Position numbers and translations under genes: made by a program. Under the pieces are notes generated by a model. The model was given only the letters and a program-made list of their open reading frames with translations, did no database searches and was not told the origin of the DNA. Below, piece by piece: positions 15,563 to 18,008 of a stretch of 18,008 nucleotides of DNA (the first letter of the stretch is position 1; the number at the start of each line of letters is the position of its first letter). The DNA is from Intestinibacillus sp964580155 (lineage in GTDB: Bacteria; Bacillota; Clostridia; Oscillospirales; Butyricicoccaceae): assembly GCA_964580155.1 (NCBI GenBank), contig CAZOJP010000039.1, forward strand, positions 1-18,008, in the 5' to 3' direction.

Positions 15563-16309
15563 ATGATTCGCAAAATTATTCACATCAGTGAGGATCTGTG
15601 TAACGGCTGCGGCGCTTGCGCAGCCGCGTGCCATGAGGGCGCGATCGGCATGATAGACGGCAAAGCAAAGCTGCTGCGCGATGATTACTGCGATGGGCTG
15701 GGTGACTGCCTGCCTGTCTGCCCAACCGGTGCGATCACCTTTGAAGAGCGCGAAGCGGCGGCCTATGATGAGGAAGCGGTTCAAGCGCGAATGGCGCAGC
15801 GCGCACAGCATCCGCAGGGCGGATGCCCCGGCAGCCGTGCCGCACGCATTGCGCACGAAGCACCGCAGAGCGGATGCCCAGGCAGCCGCGCAAACCGCAT
15901 CGAGCATGCGCAGGCTGCTGTGCCGACCGCTCCGGTCAGCGCACCCTCTCAGCTCATGCAGTGGCCGGTGCAGCTCAAGCTCGTGCCGGTGAACGCGCCC
16001 TACTTTGACGGCGCACGTCTGCTCATCGCGGCGGACTGCACCGCCTATGCGCGCGGCGACTTCCATGATCGTTTTATGAAAAACCATATCACGGTCATCG
16101 GCTGTCCAAAGCTCGACGAGGGCGACTACGCCGACAAGCTGACAGCCATCCTTGCGCAAAACGAGATCAAGAGCGTCACCGTGGTGCGCATGGAGGTGCC
16201 GTGTTGCGGCGGCATCGAGTTGGCTGTCAAGAAAGCGCTGCAGGCATGCGGCAAACTGATCCCGTGGCAGGTTGTGACGATTGGCTGCAACGGAACCATT
16301 CTCGACTGA
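15563..16309 (+). CDS. Two-cluster ferredoxin-like protein with CPGSR repeats and C-terminal Cys-rich domain
   Basis: A 248 aa soluble protein, probably electron-carrying, of a type common in anaerobic Firmicutes. The N-terminal ferredoxin domain has C13, C16, C19 and C53-Pro for one [4Fe-4S] cluster. The second site has C23, C43 and C49, but Leu46 stands where a fourth Cys is usual, so it may hold a 3Fe or labile cluster, or none. Residues about 84-117 are two 17-residue copies of a GCPGSRA.RI.HA-like repeat (Cys88, Cys105). The C-terminal domain (about 130-248) has IAADC, IGCPKLD and VPCCGG, the last resembling the CCG motifs of cysteine-rich redox subunits. No partner enzyme is adjacent except the small ferredoxin that follows after 27 bp. 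ATG 15563 is chosen because AAGGAGG lies upstream; the open frame back to 15482 crosses the promoter. Exact function unknown. Confidence 0.85.
   Translation: MIRKIIHISEDLCNGCGACAAACHEGAIGMIDGKAKLLRDDYCDGLGDCLPVCPTGAITFEEREAAAYDEEAVQARMAQRAQHPQGGCPGSRAARIAHEAPQSGCPGSRANRIEHAQAAVPTAPVSAPSQLMQWPVQLKLVPVNAPYFDGARLLIAADCTAYARGDFHDRFMKNHITVIGCPKLDEGDYADKLTAILAQNEIKSVTVVRMEVPCCGGIELAVKKALQACGKLIPWQVVTIGCNGTILD
15812..15913 (+). repeat. Two 51 bp in-frame repeats within the ferredoxin-like gene
   Basis: Copies start at 15812 and 15863, each opening with CCGCAG, then a near-identical GCGGATGCCC.GGCAGCCG core. They encode two 17-residue units with GCPGSRA. The ends of the copies are more diverged than the cores. 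Confidence 0.75.
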
Positions 16310-16336
16310 TCGTCATCATCAAAGGAGGAAATGAAC

Positions 16337-16519
16337 ATGAACGCATTTGTAAACGATTCCTGCATTGGCTGTGGACTGTGTGAGGGCATTTGCCCCGAAG
16401 TCTTCCACATGAACGACAACGGCGTTGCCGAGGCAATCGGCGCAGTACCCGCAGATCAGGAAGATTCCGCACGCGAAGCTTGCGACGGATGCCCTGTTGC
16501 GGCAATCGAGCTTTCCTAA
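16337..16519 (+). CDS. Single-cluster [4Fe-4S] ferredoxin
   Basis: A 60 aa acidic ferredoxin. C11-x2-C14-x2-C17 (CIGCGLC) and a later Cys-Pro (C52-P in CDGCP) are the four ligands of one [4Fe-4S] cluster. Two extra Cys (C21 and C49) are placed as in single-cluster ferredoxins that replace the second cluster with a disulfide. It would act as a soluble low-potential electron carrier. ATG 16337 is preferred over 16331 because AAAGGAGG is 8 nt from it but only 2 nt from the earlier ATG. It follows the larger ferredoxin-like gene after 27 bp, so the two probably share a transcript, and a strong terminator ends the unit. Confidence 0.93.
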   Translation: MNAFVNDSCIGCGLCEGICPEVFHMNDNGVAEAIGAVPADQEDSAREACDGCPVAAIELS

Positions 16520-16534
16520 GAAACCCTCCGCATT

Positions 16535-16570
16535 AAAAAAGGAACTGCCCGTCGGGCAGTTCCTTTTTTT
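16535..16570. terminator. Strong terminator after the small ferredoxin gene
   Basis: GGAACTGCCC (16541-16550) and GGGCAGTTCC (16554-16563) form a perfect 10 bp stem with a 3 nt loop. A-run 16535-16540 and T-run 16564-16570 flank it, so it can work in both directions. It would also back up the convergent tRNA transcript. Confidence 0.93.
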
Positions 16571-16605
16571 GTGCACTTGCACGCATTTTTGTGCACTTGC
16601 ACGCA
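16566..16605. repeat. Perfect 20 bp tandem repeat, two copies
   Basis: TTTTTGTGCACTTGCACGCA occurs at 16566-16585 and again at 16586-16605 without a mismatch. Each copy holds the inverted repeat GTGCA-ct-TGCAC. It lies between two convergent terminators, and the first copy shares its T-run with the ferredoxin terminator. Confidence 0.9.
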
Positions 16606-16707
16606 GATAAAACATATCCCAAATGCAAGCTTTCGCAAACGGGCTCTTTGCGGCATCGATTTATTCCTCATACGCTTGCCTTCACCCTTCAATGCGATCA
16701 AAAGCAC
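16606..16707. other. Intergenic spacer with no recognised feature
   Basis: About 100 bp between the tandem repeat and the tRNA-operon terminator. Short open frames cross it but have no SD, no coding bias and run into the repeat or tRNA genes. I see no gene in it. Confidence 0.6.
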
Positions 16708-16752
16708 AAAAAAAGAACCGATAATCAGCCTTTACAAGCTGTTTAACGATTC
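16708..16752 (-). terminator. Terminator of the rRNA-tRNA operon
   Basis: On the minus strand a stem of 15 positions (arms 16738-16752 and 16715-16729; 12 Watson-Crick pairs, one G-U and two mismatches) with an 8 nt loop is followed by seven T (16714-16708). It lies just after tRNA-Thr. Confidence 0.8.
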
Positions 16753-16758
16753 TAAATT

Positions 16759-16834
16759 TGGAGCTGCTGACCGGGATCGAACCGGTGACCTCATCCTTAC
16801 CAAGGATGTACTCTACCTACTGAGCTACAGCAGC
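16759..16834 (-). tRNA. tRNA-Thr (GGU anticodon)
   Basis: Full cloverleaf with acceptor arms GCTGCTG/CAGCAGC, anticodon stem CATCC/GGATG around the loop TTGGTAA (anticodon GGT) and T-loop GTTCGATCC. CCA is encoded (16759-16761 on the minus strand). It is the last tRNA of the operon. Confidence 0.95.
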
Positions 16835-16837
16835 ATG

Positions 16838-16914
<77 letters not shown>

Positions 16915-16951
16915 ACATGATATAAAAACAGCATACGCTGCGTTTTGACTT

Positions 16952-17027
16952 TGGCAGGGGCAGTAGGGATCGAACCCACGGCACGCGGTTTTGGAGACCG
17001 CTGCTCTACCAGCTGAGCTATACCCCT
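16952..17027 (-). tRNA. tRNA-Trp (CCA anticodon)
   Basis: Cloverleaf with acceptor AGGGGTA/TGCCCCT (one G-U pair), anticodon loop CTCCAAA (CCA) on GCGGT/ACCGC, T-loop GTTCGATCC, discriminator G and encoded CCA. Confidence 0.95.
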
Positions 17028-17137
17028 GTGTAAGATGGGTGTACCTGCAGATCTTTTTCGGGCTGTCGAAATCACCTTTTCGGTGGTTTTTCTGCCTGTT
17101 TTAAGCCCTTCGGCATATTGCTCGTAATAAACAAAAA

Positions 17138-17214
17138 TGGTGGGCCTTCAGGGACTTGAACCCAGGACCGACCGGTTATGAGCCGGTTGCTCTAACCAAC
17201 TGAGCTAAAGGCCC
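17138..17214 (-). tRNA. tRNA-Met (CAU anticodon), probably elongator
   Basis: Cloverleaf with fully paired acceptor GGGCCTT/AAGGCCC, anticodon loop CTCATAA (CAT) on ACCGG/CCGGT, discriminator A and encoded CCA. The paired first base and the D-arm argue against initiator tRNA. An Ile2 tRNA (lysidine-modified CAU) is less likely but cannot be fully excluded by eye. Confidence 0.9.
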
Positions 17215-17244
17215 GTACTCGCGCCGGTTATCTCCAGAGAAACA

Positions 17245-17274
17245 GTTTGCCGCCACTTTCCGGTGACGGCAAAC
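17245..17274. repeat. Strong hairpin between tRNA-Asn and tRNA-Met
   Basis: GTTTGCCGCCAC (17245-17256) pairs with GTGACGGCAAAC (17263-17274): 11 pairs and one mismatch around a 6 nt loop. No T-run follows on either strand, so it is likely a spacer fold or processing stem rather than a terminator. Confidence 0.7.
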
Positions 17275-17287
17275 CGCTCTGAAATCT

Positions 17288-17363
17288 TGGCTCCTCAAGT
17301 TGGACTCGAACCAACGACCCTGCGGTTAACAGCCGCATGCTCTACCAACTGAGCTATTGAGGA
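17288..17363 (-). tRNA. tRNA-Asn (GUU anticodon)
   Basis: Cloverleaf with acceptor TCCTCAA/TTGAGGA, anticodon loop CTGTTAA (GTT) on TGCGG/CCGCA, discriminator G and encoded CCA. It starts 8 bp after the 5S gene. Confidence 0.95.
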
Positions 17364-17371
17364 ATGTTTGT

Positions 17372-17487
<116 letters not shown>

Positions 17488-17684
17488 TTTTCTCTTTACC
17501 CGAAAACAAAATATCCGCTTGCCGGATGCTTCGTTTCCGAAAAAAGAAAATTTTTGATACATTCTCACCACGAAGAAATCACATGTTCTTTGTCATGACC
17601 CGTATCTTTTCGAAGGTCATACCTTCAAAACTGAACAATACTTACTCGCAAAGCTTATTTATTCGAGATGACTCTAATTTCTTA
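17488..17684 (-). other. 23S-5S internal transcribed spacer
   Basis: About 197 bp with no tRNA. It has the TTCAAAACTGAACAA phrase (17624-17638 on the plus strand) often seen near Firmicutes rRNA genes and a small stem GAAGGT/ACCTTC at 17612-17626. Nothing in it looks coding. Confidence 0.75.

Positions 17685-18008
<324 letters not shown>

Noticed and set aside
16566..16605. Possible CRISPR array
   Set aside because: Only two 20 bp copies directly abut with no spacer and no cas gene is present.
16516..16707. Small minus-strand ORF with Cys/His residues (63 codons)
   Set aside because: The Cys/Lys pattern comes from the 20 bp tandem repeat and the terminator; no SD, and it lies between two terminators.

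Overview
The window looks like a chromosomal segment of a GC-rich member of the Clostridia, perhaps an Oscillospirales-type gut anaerobe. This rests on Firmicutes-like 5S/23S and ITS sequences, strong GGAGG ribosome binding sites, several iron-sulfur proteins and very GC-rich codon use. The genus cannot be fixed from sequence alone.

Left block (1-7056, minus strand): a Wadjet (MksBEFG-like) defence operon in the order jetD-jetA-jetB-jetC. It encodes a TOPRIM nuclease, a kleisin, a KITE-type subunit and an SMC-like ATPase. The genes are tightly coupled (21 bp gap, ATGA overlap, 17 bp overlap). JetC runs off the left edge before its C-terminal signature and Walker B motifs. Wadjet complexes are known to recognise and cut circular plasmid DNA. 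By eye the block is less GCGC-rich than the genes to its right.

Centre block (7057-11875, plus strand): across a 147 bp divergent intergenic region that holds a strong inverted repeat lies sbcD-sbcC, the bacterial Mre11-Rad50 nuclease pair, with a TTG start for sbcD and an ATGA junction. An iron-sulfur-flavoprotein-like gene with its own putative promoter follows and ends at a perfect 11 bp terminator stem. The window therefore has two separate SMC-like/nuclease machines back to back.

Right coding block (11880-16570, plus strand): a VanZ-like membrane protein, prephenate dehydrogenase (tyrA) and a membrane PAS-GGDEF diguanylate cyclase form a probable operon. An 18 bp perfect palindrome and a promoter precede a 248 aa two-cluster ferredoxin-like protein with two copies of a 17-residue Cys-Pro-Gly-Ser-Arg repeat, then a 60 aa single-cluster ferredoxin and a strong terminator.

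Right edge (16700-18008, minus strand): the distal end of an rRNA operon, read right to left as 23S (partial), ITS, 5S, tRNA-Asn, tRNA-Met, tRNA-Trp, tRNA-Asp, tRNA-Thr and terminator. It converges on the ferredoxin gene, and a perfect 20 bp tandem repeat lies between the two terminators.

The most notable system is the Wadjet operon, which is a known type of system. I found no convincing wholly new gene system. The less-explained signals are the intergenic inverted repeats, the CPGSR repeats and the paired SMC-nuclease arrangement.
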